A DNA stretch of 61,078 bases from Folioceros fuciformis (Eukaryota > Anthocerotophyta > Anthocerotopsida > Anthocerotales), in assembly GCA_049999805.1 (NCBI GenBank), contig JBNGIO010006333.1:566792-627869 (forward strand), written 5' to 3'. A model generated the notes under the pieces. It was given only the letters and a program-made list of their open reading frames with translations, was not told the origin of the DNA and ran no database searches. Shown here in pieces: positions 12,446-24,039 of the stretch; position 1 is the first letter of the stretch; the number at the start of each line of letters is the position of its first letter. The position numbers and the translations under genes are program-made.

Positions 12446-13120
12446 CGAATCAATGAGCTGACAAATATTGTCCATACTTGAGTGAGTGGGCAGGGTGACC
12501 CTTTCAGCACACTTATTGATGTACGCCTACAATGTCTTTGACGGCTCATAATCTCAGCCACTTGAAAGGCTTTTTGTAATGCTGAACTAACAAGATGCAT
12601 ATGGCTCTTAGACATAGCTACCATGAATAAACCCATTGATTTTCATCACAAGCAAGCCCACCAACATTATTGTAGTGGCAAGGTTAGTTGGCACACCAAC
12701 TGTCCCTACCATAAACCACGAAATTAGGCTAACACCTCTCTGGGCCCAGCATATAAACACACAAGTGCATGGAATGCCTTGCTCCATTGCTGGCTCAGGT
12801 CCCCTCATTTCCACCTCATACTGCCATGACTCAACACTAGCCTTGTAGTCCGTCTTGGTGATGCTTCTTGTTGTTGGGTGTCTTTGAGTTTGCAACTAGC
12901 TTGGCATCTAGATCCACCTGACATTCGAAACCAGAAATCCAGGCTTGTGATCCCTTACACGTGCTGATGAAGGTAGGGTGAAGGTCCAACACACCATTAG
13001 ATTGTCGGCTAGTTTGCCACCAGCTGTAAATCCAAAAACCTGCACATATGGTGAAATTGTGTCAATCTGGATGATTTGGCTGCTTGCTTGATTGCATTGT
13101 AGAGGACTTATTTGTCTTGA
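12446..13120. repeat. dispersed repeat unit, copy 2 (tandem with copy 3)
   Basis: Starts with a diverged GAATCAATGAGCTGACAA, has TCTTTGACGGCTCATAATCTC, a diverged CATTGATT...CAAGCCCACCA block, GTGATCCCTTACACGTGCTGA, and ends with CCTGCACATATGGTGA and GAGGACTTATTTG. Copy 3 follows directly, so copies 2 and 3 form a tandem pair of ~0.68-0.71 kb units. Confidence 0.75.
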
Positions 13121-13835
13121 GTCAATGAGTTAGCAAATTCTGCCCAAATCTAAATGAGCGGATACACGGTGATTATGAGGGTGACTTCTTTAGCGCACTT
13201 ATTGCTGCATGTCACCTTATAATGTCTTTGGCGGCTCATAATCTCAGCTCCTACACATGAAATACCTTTGTAATACTAATTTGACAAGTTGTCTATGGCT
13301 CTTGGGCACATCTTGCACACTGCTATGCATGAACCCGTTGATTCTTCAACACCAACAAGCCCACTAGCATTATTATGGCGATAAGGCTAGCTGTCATGCC
13401 AAGTGTCCTTGCCATTGCCTACGAAATTAGGCTGACTCCTCTCTCTCGCTTAGGTCCTCTCTCATCTCCACCTCATATTCCCATGACTCAACATGTACCT
13501 AGCCTTGCAATTTGTCCGGGTGATGCTTCTTATAGTTCTCACTAGTTGGGATTCTTCTAGTTTCAGCTAATTTGGCACCTGGACCACCTAATATTCGGAA
13601 CCAAAAATCTAGGCTTGTGATCCCTGATAGGTGCTAATTAAGGCAGGGTGAAGGTCTAGCACACCACTAGACTGCCAGCTAGCTTACTACAAGCTACAAA
13701 TTCAGACCTGCACATATGACGACATTGTATCAATCTGGTTGATTTGGCTACTAGCTGCAAATCCAAACCTGCACATATGATGACACTATGTGAATTTGGA
13801 TGCTTGCTTGACTGCATTGTAAAGGACTTATCTTG
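13121..13835. repeat. dispersed repeat unit, copy 3
   Basis: Same landmarks as copies 1 and 2. GAGTCAATGAGTTAGCAA falls at its start, followed by TTATAATGTCTTTGGCGG, CCCGTTGATTCTTCAACACC and CCTGATAGGTGCTAATTA. The block around CCTGCACATATGA is itself doubled inside this copy (13.70-13.79 kb). It is closer to copy 1 than to copy 2 in the CCCGTTGATTC segment. Confidence 0.75.
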
Positions 13836-15211
13836 CCTTGTCAATATCTTGGGTTGAATATACTTAGAACACTTGTTGTGCTATATACTTAGAGCGCTTG
13901 TTGTACTGTTAAGCACATTTACAAGTCCTTGAAAAGACTGATGACAAATCGATGATTTGCATGAACGATAACATATATACATATTAAACATCATTTACAG
14001 TTGGTTTGCCAGCTAGCGGGCTATGGCATGGCTTCAATTTTCTAAGGCTATGCATGAATGAAATTGAAGGCTCCTTCCCTTCAATTTTCTAAGGCCATGC
14101 ATGAATGAAATTGACAGCTCCTTATATGCTAAGAAGCCGTTGACTTACTTTGCCGCCAGGTTGTAGCTAGTAAGAAAAACCGTGGCTCGTGATGCATTCC
14201 TTGTGCAACACATGGTTCTCGGGATCTACACCTCCATGACAGCTTGTCTTAACTTTTCCTCTTCTTATGCATGGAACAACTTAGTGGTCCTTCACTCTAA
14301 GCTTGCATCCCCTCCCCCTCCTATTGATNNNNNNNNNNNNNNNNNNNNNNNNNNNNNNNNNNNNNNNNNNNNNNNNNNNNNNNNNNNNNNNNNNNNNNNN
14401 NNNNNNNNNNNNNNNNNNNNNNNNNNNNCTCCTATTGATCCCTCGGCCTTGTTGATCCCTCAACCCTCTCCTTGGTTGACTTATTGCTACCTTGGTGCTA
14501 TTGGGAAGTTTGCTTGTTGCTACATGGCTCAACAAGTGAGTTTGCTCACATGTTCCGTTGCAATCTCTTCTACAACTTATCTTTTGGTTGGAGGAGGTGC
14601 TCTTCTCAGTTTTTTGGTGTTGGATTTTCTAGCCAGGTGATTGCTTTGCTGACCACTGCAATTTGTCTAATTGGAAATGTGTTTTGCAAATACCATGAAC
14701 ATCTTAGGACCTAGTTTTTACTTTTCATTACTACTCAAGTGCCATGCATCCTCCATCCTGGCCAAAAAATCCTTGCCAATGATGTCCTTTTTGGAGCTGA
14801 GATGAAGGGAGGGGGACAGAGGGGTTGCCCCACCAACAACTGGCTTTGGGCATGTACAATAAGCCAAGATGTGCACTTGCTTGATGTGCTTGGGATAATC
14901 CTCCAAATTGTTTTAATGTGATGCATTGATTTCATGCCATAAGTGTATTGCTAATAAGGTGATGGTGAGCTAGAAAATTGATAATGCTGTGACAAGATCT
15001 CTGGATTGAAATTTTTGATATTGGGTGAGAGTATGTGACCATGTTTTGTAGTTTTTTCATGAGTGCACTAACATCAGCACTCTATGTGATCCAAGGTCTC
15101 CCTATCACCTCGTAAATAAACCAAGGCTAATGAGTGTGAGTCCTCAAAAGAGGCAATTGGCAAGCCATGGTGGCTTGAATATATACATACGTATACAGTA
15201 GCGTGCGTACA
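13836..15211. other. gene-poor sequence with an assembly gap
   Basis: No recognisable gene. A hydrophobic open frame at 14182-14640 is interrupted by the N gap and shows no family signature. A duplicated ~45-bp piece (CTTCAATTTTCTAAGGC with a following GAATGAAATTGA) occurs at about 14031 and 14079. Confidence 0.45.
14329..14428. other. assembly gap, 100 N, with repeated edges
   Basis: A run of exactly 100 N. The 11 bases before it (CTCCTATTGAT) are repeated immediately after it, so the two contig ends overlap and the real gap is probably zero or negative. Confidence 0.9.
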
Positions 15212-15411
15212 AAAGAAATTGGATGGCCAGTGGGCTGTTAGAGAGGATGTGAGGTGGAGGTCAGCTGTTTTGTCGCGTGGCCTGGGTGGAGTAACCTTCT
15301 GGCCTCCAGTCCCCCGGACCCCCGGGAGTAGAGCCGCTTTGGGTCATCTGGGGCAGGTGCTTCTGCAACGCCTCCTTCTTGGTAGCCGGGCCGGGCCTGG
15401 GTCCTTTGGTC

Positions 15412-15811
15412 NNNNNNNNNNNNNNNNNNNNNNNNNNNNNNNNNNNNNNNNNNNNNNNNNNNNNNNNNNNNNNNNNNNNNNNNNNNNNNNNNNNNNNNNN
15501 NNNNNNNNNNNNNNNNNNNNNNNNNNNNNNNNNNNNNNNNNNNNNNNNNNNNNNNNNNNNNNNNNNNNNNNNNNNNNNNNNNNNNNNNNNNNNNNNNNNN
15601 NNNNNNNNNNNNNNNNNNNNNNNNNNNNNNNNNNNNNNNNNNNNNNNNNNNNNNNNNNNNNNNNNNNNNNNNNNNNNNNNNNNNNNNNNNNNNNNNNNNN
15701 NNNNNNNNNNNNNNNNNNNNNNNNNNNNNNNNNNNNNNNNNNNNNNNNNNNNNNNNNNNNNNNNNNNNNNNNNNNNNNNNNNNNNNNNNNNNNNNNNNNN
15801 NNNNNNNNNNN
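15412..15811. other. assembly gap, 400 N, bordered by a 5-bp microsatellite
   Basis: A run of 400 N followed by a (CCTGC)n-type microsatellite at about 15812-15850. The gap probably covers the rest of that simple repeat, which short reads cannot span. Confidence 0.85.
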
Positions 15812-15850
15812 TGCCCTGCCCTGCCCTGCCCTGCCCTACCGTTACCCTAC

Positions 15851-16800
15851 CCTAGTACCCTGCCAAGGCTAGCTTGCGTGGAAGCCATTTATGCCCCTGA
15901 CAAAAGAAGAAAAGAGAAAAAAAAAAAGCGTTCCCCGTTGCGGGCCCCAACTGAAGCCAACCCCGTTCTCCTCTCCCTTCCAGATATACAGACATACACA
16001 CATGGAGTATTTATGTTCACACGTACGTGTGTGGACATGACATGATACTCTTTATATGCCTTGAGGTCCGGAGCCGAACGTCGCGCGATGTGGTTCGGGG
16101 GAGCGGCAGGCAAGAAAGCATCCGATGCCGAATGCCGACTCCCGACTGCTTCTTTCTTGTCTTGTGGGCGTGTCCCCACGGGCCCCGGACCCCCATGCTC
16201 TCTCTACCGCTCATCATTGGACTTCAAATTATGTACAATAGAATAGAATATACCTACCATATAATGCAATAAGAGAGCGGGGTCCTGGACCTGGACCTGG
16301 AACTGGAGGAGTGGAGTGGAGTGGAGTGTGCTCACCTCGTGGCATGAGTGTCCCGTCCCGTTCCGTCGAGGCCTGCGCCTGGGCCTGGGACTAGAGACAA
16401 CCACCAGACTAGACCAGGGTTGGAATTACATATAATAGACGTTGAAAAGCAAAAAGAGGGGAGAAGAAAATGCGGCAGAGTGGAGGCTCTCTACAAGGGC
16501 CATTCCAAGCCCGGTGGGTGCCACGGACTTGAAGTGGTATAGTGTAGACTATATACATACATACATTACATGCCAAGCAGTGAAAAGGTAAAGGACACGA
16601 ATGGAAAGGAAATGAAAGGAAAGGGAAGGAAAGGAAGAGGAAAGGAAGAGGAAAGGAAGAGGAAAGGAAGAGGAAAGGGAGAGGAAAGGAGAAGGAGAGA
16701 GGGTGAGGCTGATGAGGCTCAGGCTCAGCTGCTGAGCCTGATGAATCAGTTCACGCATTTCTCGCGTTGACTTACCGTCCACCCCAAGGGTCTCGTCTCG
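15851..16800. other. intergenic region with low-complexity tracts
   Basis: No gene recognised. Contains a GTGGA microsatellite near 16310-16330, the purine tract listed separately, and a short inverted repeat at 16720-16740 (9-bp arms CAGGCTCAG/CTGAGCCTG around a 3-nt loop). Confidence 0.5.
16585..16702 (+). repeat. polypurine tract with a 12-bp repeat
   Basis: About 120 bases almost wholly A and G on the plus strand. They include about four tandem copies of a 12-mer of the form AAAGGAAGAGGA. Such mirror-like purine tracts can adopt triplex structures. It sits ~1.6 kb upstream of the TIFY8 start codon. Confidence 0.8.
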
Positions 16801-16869
16801 GCTTAGGAGGGCACATCCGCAACCCGCAACGGGCTTCCGGCGCCCGCTCTTAGTACTGCTTCCGCAACC

Positions 16870-18234
16870 CTTTGAGGCCCGAGCCTGCTTTGGTCGCGGC
16901 TAGGGCCTGCTGCTGCTCTCCCTTCACCTCCTCTCTCTCTCCCAGGGTCCCAGGTAAGCGGGGGAGGCCTTGTCTGCGCCTGCTCCTGCTCCTGCTCTTG
17001 CTCCTGCACCTGCAGGACTCCTCCTCCTCTCACAGGAGCCTTCCTTCCTGCCTTCTTCCGCGCTCTCGCGTCTCATCAGCGTCTCCTCCGCAGACGGAAG
17101 AGCCTCTGCAAGAGCCCGCGCCCCTGCACCGGCTGCGCGGCCCTGGCTTGCGGCTGCCGTCCTGCCGCTGCGACGCGCGCCCGGGCCGCCGGCCTCTGCC
17201 CTCCTTCCTGCCTCCTTCCTCCTGCCAGCCACCCACCGGGTCTCCGCTCCTGCCTGCCTCCCTTCTCTTCCTCCTCCTCCGCTCTCCGCGTCTTCCTCCT
17301 CCGCCCGCTCTGCTTCCGTTGCTCATCTGGAGCCTTCCCGGCGCGTGCCCAGATTCTGCCCTGCTCCTGCGTTTACATTGGGGAAGTTCTCGCCGGCCCC
17401 TTCCTCGCGGCCGGACGCGGGCCCGCCGCTCGCACCCGCCTCCTTGCTTGATTGCGCTAGCTTGTTGGAGGCTTGGGCTTGCATTATCCAGCGGGGCATG
17501 TTTCTGTCGCTCCCACCCCTTCCCCTCTCCTCCCCTCGAGGATCTCTCGCCCCAAGCTCCCGTACCGTGAGCTGAGGGGGAATTGTTGCCTCAGCTGCGA
17601 TCGACGGCCCCGCCCCGCCCTGCTTGCTCTCCGCCCCTTCGACTGCAGCGGCTCCTGCCGCTGACTTGAGGACGCCACCTCCTGCCTGTGTTTTTACGCC
17701 TTGCCACTCGCCGCTTGCTCTGCCGACACCAACTGCCTGCCTGCGATCCGGGGGAGGGCGGGGGACCTGCGCGCCGGACCTCATCGCATTTTCTTGCAAT
17801 CAGTTTGCGCCCCACCCAGTGTGGCTTTGCTCTGGCAGGTATGTCTGCGCCGCTGCCTCTCCTCTTTCCTTCTTGCTGCCCCTCTTCCCCATCCTCTTAC
17901 CGCATTTCTTGCTACCTGCTCCTCCTCCTCACTCTGCGCAGTAGGGCTTCTCTGCTTAAACCCTGTTTTCTGCCCCCGCTCTGGTTGCCATGCTCGCATT
18001 ACTCTGTCCCGCCGCTGACCTCCTATCCTGCCTGCTGCCTCTGCTGTGTAACGCCATGTACTCGTATGGATTTGTGCTCATCGTGTTGTGCTTCGTTTTG
18101 GCAGCTGCCCGTCGTCGCCTTGCTTCTCTATTCTGCTCACAGCCTCGCCTGCACCTTGCTGCAGGTGTGCTCTACCATGGGATGCCTGCTACCGTATTCT
18201 CAATGACTGACTGCTCTTGCTCCACTCAGCAACG
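16870..18234 (+). promoter_or_regulatory. C/T-rich TIFY8 promoter/leader region
   Basis: The plus strand is strongly enriched in C and T, with repeated CTCCTG/CTTCC runs over ~1.3 kb. Long open frames in several phases are composition artefacts: Pro/Ser/Leu-rich on the plus strand, Arg/Gly/Glu-rich on the minus strand. A pyrimidine run and CAG directly before the TIFY8 start codon (CCACTCAG at 18222-18229) suggest an intron in the 5' untranslated region. Role as leader and promoter is inferred from position. Confidence 0.45.
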
Positions 18235-20060
18235 ATGACCCTTGTCATGGCTGAGAAAGATCAACCCATTTTCCGAGATTTTTTGGGAATTGGCTACAGA
18301 GATGACATCAAGCAGGTCACTGCAGTTCCGTCTGAGGTGCTCGGAGCCACTCACGCCAACGCTGCTTATGACGATCATGCTGAAGCCCATCTCAAGCCTT
18401 GCTTGCCACACAGACAAGCCCTCACATTCTCCCCACCCGGAAATGTAGCTGGAGCCGTAGCTGGAGCTGGGTCTCCACTTGGAATAGCCATGCCCAGCTC
18501 TTCTGACCCTGGATCAGGTGCACTTCCCTTCCTGCACCAAGCTGCCTGCCCAATTCTCTCACTCTTGTCAGGCACCGAATTTTTCTTTCTCATTGCTTCT
18601 GCTGCTGCTACTTCTATAACAAGGGTCTCCTTTTGTTTTCTCATTGTCTCTCTCCCTCAGATCGAGACCGCTGGTCACGTGGCCCGAAAAGTGGAACTCT
18701 CAATCATGGTATGGCAAGTGCTTTCTACAGGCTCGAACCTGATACTCGCACTGCCGAGAAGCGTGACCTGGGATCAACTCGAGAGTCACTGCAAGAGCGG
18801 CTGCAAATGAGTGTGGAAGCGCTTGAAGCCGGCAGACCACCGAAGGTACGTACCTTGCTCTCTTGCCTCAAACTCAGATAGATTACAAGTCTTGCCTTTT
18901 CATCACCCTTCTTTTCTCTTGGTGTAATGGGTGATGCCTGCGCATTAGCTGCCGGAGGAAATGGCTGACGTTCCTGAAATGACATGCTTTGTTTCTCCGG
19001 CAGCAATCTCGAATTGGAGACAAGGACTTCACTCCTTCCTCAGATGATCTACGACTTTCGATGCAGCCCCCGCGCCAGTCTGCCAAAGCTGGCCCTTCTT
19101 GGCTACAGAATTCCGTTCCTAAACCAGATACTTCTCCGGCCCGGAGCTCAAAGCGCGCGGGATCAGAGCGGGTCAAGTCTTTCACTAATGGTCTTACCGT
19201 GCCTCGTCTCAGTCAGCCAGGTGCTCCAGACCGAGCTTCGCGTGAGCTCCACAATACCGCCACACCTGTTTTGGCGAGACCTGCAGCCGATGAAGGATCT
19301 AGAACCGGACTCCAAGGTCCAGGCATCGGGCCACTTATCAATGGGACTGTTGGAGCACCTCCCACTGGGCCTTCGTGTGCTGCAGATGGCCAGACTCGAA
19401 GACCCAAAGTTACCAGAAGCACTGGCTCTGACAGTCTTCCACCTTCAAGGTAAACAAGTCTGCATCTGGTGAGGGTGTCATCAGGTTGCTGTCCTGTTGG
19501 ATTTTCGTTTTGTAATTCCTGTCGTGTTTTGGGTATTTGCAGTCGTGTAGTTGCAGCTCCTGCCAGCAGACAGCTCACCATTTTCTACGGTGGCCAAGCC
19601 CATGTCTTTGATGATGTGCCGCCTGACAAGGTGAGTGATGAGGGTTGGGACCATTTCATTTTCAAGTAAAGTTGGGTTCTCCCTCTCATCCGTCTTGAAG
19701 ATCCATCCCAACTGAGGTCTACCCGTCTTGTAGGCGGAAGACGTAATGACCTTAGCTGGCTCATATGGTCGGTCATGGTCAACCACGTATTCACCTCGGC
19801 CTAGCAACAGCATGCAGACGTCAGCAAGTGACGGATCCTTGTCTGCTCTCGGAAGGGATAGAGAGAAAGAGACCAGTTTGAGGGGGCAGTCTGTTAGTAG
19901 TGCTGGAATCGTGGGGCATAATCCAGAAGTGCAGACTCTACTCCAAGGCCTGGCGCAGTCTGGAATCGGAGGTGGCCGACCTGGTGCGCTCCCGGTGCTC
20001 CCTGTACCAATTTATCCACCCTTCAACAACGCAGACTCGCGTGGGGGCCCAGGTTGTTGA
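18235..20060 (+). CDS. TIFY8: TIFY8-like TIFY-domain transcriptional regulator
   Basis: Nuclear TIFY-family protein of the TIFY8 type, without a Jas motif or GATA finger in the part seen. TIFY8 proteins bind adaptors such as NINJA/TOPLESS and act as co-repressors. Five exons: 18235-18517, 18661-18845, 19004-19449, 19543-19630, 19734-20060; 1329 nt, 442 aa, phases consistent. The N-terminus has PIFRDFLG, matching the short conserved motif at the start of TIFY8 proteins. DRWS follows at the exon 1/2 join. The TIFY motif is at residues 317-322 (TIFYGG) with QAHVFDDVPPDK. The next exon begins AEDVMTLAGSYGRSWSTTY, the TIFY8-style continuation. The centre is Ser/Pro-rich and disordered. An alternative in-frame ATG lies at 18247. 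The C-terminus is the weakest part: a possible donor (CAG|GTTGTT) at 20047 could replace the last residues. Confidence 0.82.
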
Positions 20061-21850
20061 ACGGTTTCTGCATGGGCTGAAGAGCAGATTGCTGTGGGAG
20101 TTCCCTTTTGAAAAGGGATCTCTCTTTTTCCAGGGGAGTGACACCTTTGAACTGGTATGGCACTCAGATTGGGTCGCGAATGGGTCCAAGCAAGCAAATG
20201 GCAGATCTGTTCCCCTGCCCACACCATGCAATACTGATCCCGGGCACGATGTATGTGTATTTTTCGAGTGAAAGACTTTTGTATTGCTGCATCATATGGA
20301 GTGTCGTGGATTCTGATCAGGAAAAACCATGTTGTGGTAGGGACTGTTATGTATCCTCATGATGTCTTCGGGTCATTTCAGGGGCTCAAAGGTCAGAAGT
20401 GGATGTGAAGTGCCCACGTCTCAATGCTGTTCCCGGGGAGGTGGAGCAGGCCGCTAGGTGAAGCACTTTCGCTGGATGCGTGGTGAGCCCGGCTGACACA
20501 CGCTGACTTGGTAGTATTTAGTCATTGCTGATGTACAATACCACGGCTAACTTTTGGCTGAGCGGGCTGATGCAATTTGTTTCCATAGCCCGGCTTTTGT
20601 AAATACTTTTGAAAATGCAGAGAATCGGAGAGGCTGTGCCTGCTTAACTTGCACTACCCTTTCCTAGCGTTTAATTGTCAGGGCCAGCGTGGGTGTTCGG
20701 TGTGCATGCTCTGTTTTATGATATGCTGGCATGAAGAGGAGCATCTAACTATCCTGTTCGTGAATCAGCACTGCACGAAAACATGATCGGAAGCATGGCT
20801 CATCCTGCGTTGCTGTTTGAAAATCTAGCGGGGGCAGATAAGTGCCGTGATTCTTTTGCGGTTAAACCACCTTCGTTGGAAATTCGCTTCAGAGATTTTC
20901 TGTTTCATTCCGCCAGAGTGGATACAGTGAAATGATTGACACCTTCCTTGTCTGAAGTGGAAACGAGAGTCGAAAGAAACGGAAGACGAACACCGGTGTG
21001 GAGGGTAGATGGGAAAAATATACCAAAGGTCTCCGAAGTATGCATCACCAAAACACAAGTGTCGCCACGAGAGTTGACAAACGTACCAAACAACATAGTT
21101 GGTGACGATAGAATCTCAACGTCCAAGGGTTTCTTTTCGCCCGCCGGGAGTGTGCAAGACACACGTGGCCCTGATTCATGTTGCAGTCTCCACAATCGAG
21201 GAAACTGCGAACGAGACAAGTTCATCAAGCGAGAACGACAAAACACACAACTGGCGATCTCCAACCCAGCTGTCTGGGCAATTTCCGGAGTCCTCTCGGA
21301 TTGGGATAGGTGTTTCCCGCCACTTTCGAGGATACAACGGTAATAACCATTTCAATTTCAGTTGTGGTCAAGGAACGACGTATGTATGAACATCTTCCAT
21401 CCCAGTAGTGGTCAGGGAAAGGCAAGGTCTAGATATTTTTACGACACAGATTTCAACAACTGTTCCCGGGCAGGTTCCGCCCCTAAAAGTACAGAAAGGA
21501 GACCCTTTTTCGAACAATTTTAGGGTTGCCGGGAGTACAGGAATGAATGAAGCCGAACCAGAAAATTTGGTGGCAAACACACGTTTGCACGACTGAGAAC
21601 AAAATGTGGTACAAAGAAAGTCTAAGAAGAAGAAAATTTCTCCCAATTCGTCGACGGCAAGGAGAGCTAATCTGCTCGCGCGGAGGCAGAAAGAATCAGT
21701 TTGACATGAAGCCTATTGTACACATCTGAACTACGATAGCGAAACAAAGACCGCCCACATCCATGAAAGTCGTCAGACGTCAAAGCACCAAGTAATTCGG
21801 ATCCCGCCCCCGACACATGTGCCGCACCTCAAAACCTTTCATCCACGCAA
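20061..21850. other. intergenic, nothing recognised
   Basis: TIFY8 3' region and flanking DNA. Open frames of 90-135 codons overlap on both strands near 20.9-21.7 kb without any family signature or intron logic, so I call no gene. Confidence 0.45.
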
Positions 21851-22366
21851 TCACGCCTGGAAAAGTGTGTAGGGAAACGCGTCCAGGGGGTGGATGAGGT
21901 ACGTCAGAACCAGGGCAGCGAAGACCAGGACGTATGCAATACCCTGGTCAACAGCCATGCCTACAAAACAGAAACACAGCGGTTAGCCCTCGCCGACACA
22001 CCCGAACAGCGACTCTCACGCAAAGCAAGAAGCAGCAACCCTAACACTATCTGTCGGAAGACGAAAGTTCAGTAACCATGCCCGCTACCCCAAGGACAAA
22101 ACCGAAACAAAACGAGAAGAAACACAAAGGAAAAAAATAAAAAAAGGCGCAGGTTCGTCGTGGCTCATCAGCAAGCAAGCAAGGGGTAAGAGGCAGAAGC
22201 CAATGCAGCTAGGAAGCCGAGGGCAAGGAAGCAACTCACCATCATTGGAGGGCGCAGGCGCGGGCGCGGTGGCAGCCTGGGCAGCAGGCGCCATGGCGGC
22301 CATGCACAGCACGGCGAAGAAGAAGAGAGCGACTCCGCGCCTGAGGACCGCGCCGCCCATAGCCAT
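21851..22366 (-). CDS. arabinogalactan peptide (AGP16/20-like)
   Basis: Small secreted arabinogalactan-peptide precursor. Two exons on the minus strand: 22366-22240 and 21960-21851 (237 nt, 78 aa); the intron of 279 nt begins GTGAGT and ends TAG. Residues 1-~31 are a signal peptide (MAMGGAVLRRGVALFFF...AAQA). The mature part starts with a short Ala/Pro glycomodule (ATAPAPAPSNDG), whose prolines are expected to be hydroxylated and O-glycosylated. The second exon encodes VDQGIAYVLVFAALVLTYLIHPLDA, the strongly conserved hydrophobic C-terminus of plant AG peptides, which serves as the GPI-anchor addition signal. It should reside at the plasma membrane or cell wall. The second exon is too short for routine ORF finding and gives the identification. 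The first ATG is chosen because the signal peptide starts there; an ATG two codons later is possible. Confidence 0.88.
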
Positions 22367-23780
22367 GGATGGAGAAGCTAAAGGCTGGAGGCTGAACGGT
22401 GCAGAGGCGGCGGCGGAGACGCAGGAGGAAGTCGGAGCACCAGCGACGGAGCAGGCAGGCGTGGGCACTGCACTGACGCTCTTGCAAGCAGAGGCCGTGG
22501 GCAGAGCAAGAGCGAAAACCCAATGGTGCTCGGAGGCTTGCGCCGCGCTCTAAAAAAGAGCTCAGGGCAGGCGGTGACAGCGCAGGATGACGGTGCAGCC
22601 AGAGGCGACCGCGTGCAAGGAATAGCAAGCACTGGACACAAGGGTAGGAAAGAAGAAAAGGAGTCGCGACTCAGGCAAGCACAGGTGGCTGGCAGGCAGG
22701 TCGGAGGGAAGCGGGAGCAGGAGCGGAGGCGTTGCTCCGCTGTGCGTGTTGTCTGGGCCTTTTGGCTGGGCCCGCCGGGGGTGTGGTCGCGCCTGCCTCC
22801 CTTTCCCCGTTCCTTCTCTGTCTACACACTCTCTCTACCACCCCCATTTTATTCCGCAACGTTCCAGTCCTCAAGTGGTTGAGGTGCGCACCCAGATGCC
22901 AACCTTGTTAGCAGCATATCTATGCATAGAGCGGCCAACGGGGCAGCGGGCCGGGGACTCGGCTCGGCTGCCAGCAGGTTGTAGTAATGGCCACTCCCTG
23001 ACTGCGGGCTGCAGACTGCAGGCACTGCAGGCTGCACGACCCCAGCAACAATTGGTCCCCCCGGCCCTTGCTTCGCCCCGGCTTTGGCACTTGCCCTTGC
23101 TTTCCTCTGCCTCTGTGTCTGCCAGCCACAGAAGCAGTGGTCAGGCGCCAGAGCAGGAGAAATGTCGCATGTGCCGCCGCATGTGGTCGCAACAGCAATT
23201 TGAATCTGTGTGGGGCCAGGCCGTCCGTCTCGTCCCGCCTCACCTCGCCTTGCCTTGCCATTGCCTCCCCTCGCCTCTCCCGCTTCCTCATTAATCAGCG
23301 CCGTGCCGTGGCCCGGCCTCCAACCCGTCCCCTCTCATGGAACCAGGCGGCCATACGGCTCCCGGAGTCGCGCACTTCCCTTCGATCAATGACTCCTCCT
23401 CCCGATCTCGGCAAGTTCATCTCACGCCTCTCGTGTTTCTCCGCGCCTCGCGGTGAACTACCTTCTCCAGATTCCAGCCTCTTGCGACGCGTGTGCCGGC
23501 GGGACTCCGTTACTGGGAAGTGGGAAGTGGGACTGGGAAGTGTGTGACTTGACTACAATATCGTCACGACTCACTTTTCGCATAACCGATTAGGTTAGGT
23601 CAGGTACACATGTGCTTAATCCTGTGGTTGGGATTCTGGATGCCAACATATTGCGTAGGTTATGTGGATTTTTTCAAAACGAAGCATGTTTGTGTCATTG
23701 ATGTTGCTGTGGTTGTTATGTTATGAATTCTATTATGGATTTGATTTGCAAGCACATCATCAATCATCCCTGGATGGGTA
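22367..23780. other. GC-rich intergenic region
   Basis: Probable promoter and leader of the arabinogalactan peptide gene on the minus strand, then GC-rich sequence with overlapping composition-driven frames on both strands. No protein family recognised. Confidence 0.45.
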
Positions 23781-23784
23781 ATAG

Positions 23785-23900
23785 AAGCTCCAACGTTCAT
23801 AAGCCAAGGATGGGTAATGGAGGTTTGTGCAAGTGCCAAAGTTCATAAGCCAAGGATGGGTAATGGAGATTTGTGCAAGCGCCAAAGTTCATAAGTATTC
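23785..23900 (+). repeat. ~52-bp tandem repeat, about two and a half copies
   Basis: The core TTCATAAGCCAAGGATGGGT recurs at about 23797 and 23849, with a truncated copy at about 23888 and a more diverged fragment (CTGGATGGGTAATAG) just upstream. Confidence 0.8.
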
Positions 23901-24039
23901 TCCATGTAAGACGAGCTTAGATTCATCGGATGGTGGGCATGGACTTTTCAAGGTTCATCGAAGAGTGGCCAAGGTTTATCAAAGTCATAGAGCTTTTCAA
24001 AGAGTATAGAGCTTTGCAAAGAGCATAGGCCAAAGCGGT

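Noticed and set aside
14182-14640. 152-codon hydrophobic frame, possibly a membrane protein
   Set aside because: It runs through an artificial 100-N gap, has no family motif and lies in repeat-rich DNA.
16872-17815. Long frames on both strands (Pro/Ser/Leu-rich plus, Arg/Gly/Glu-rich minus)
   Set aside because: They follow from the strong C/T bias of the region; several phases are open at once and none matches a protein family.
20905-21646. Overlapping 90-135 codon frames on both strands
   Set aside because: No recognisable domain and no consistent intron structure; opposite-strand frames overlap.
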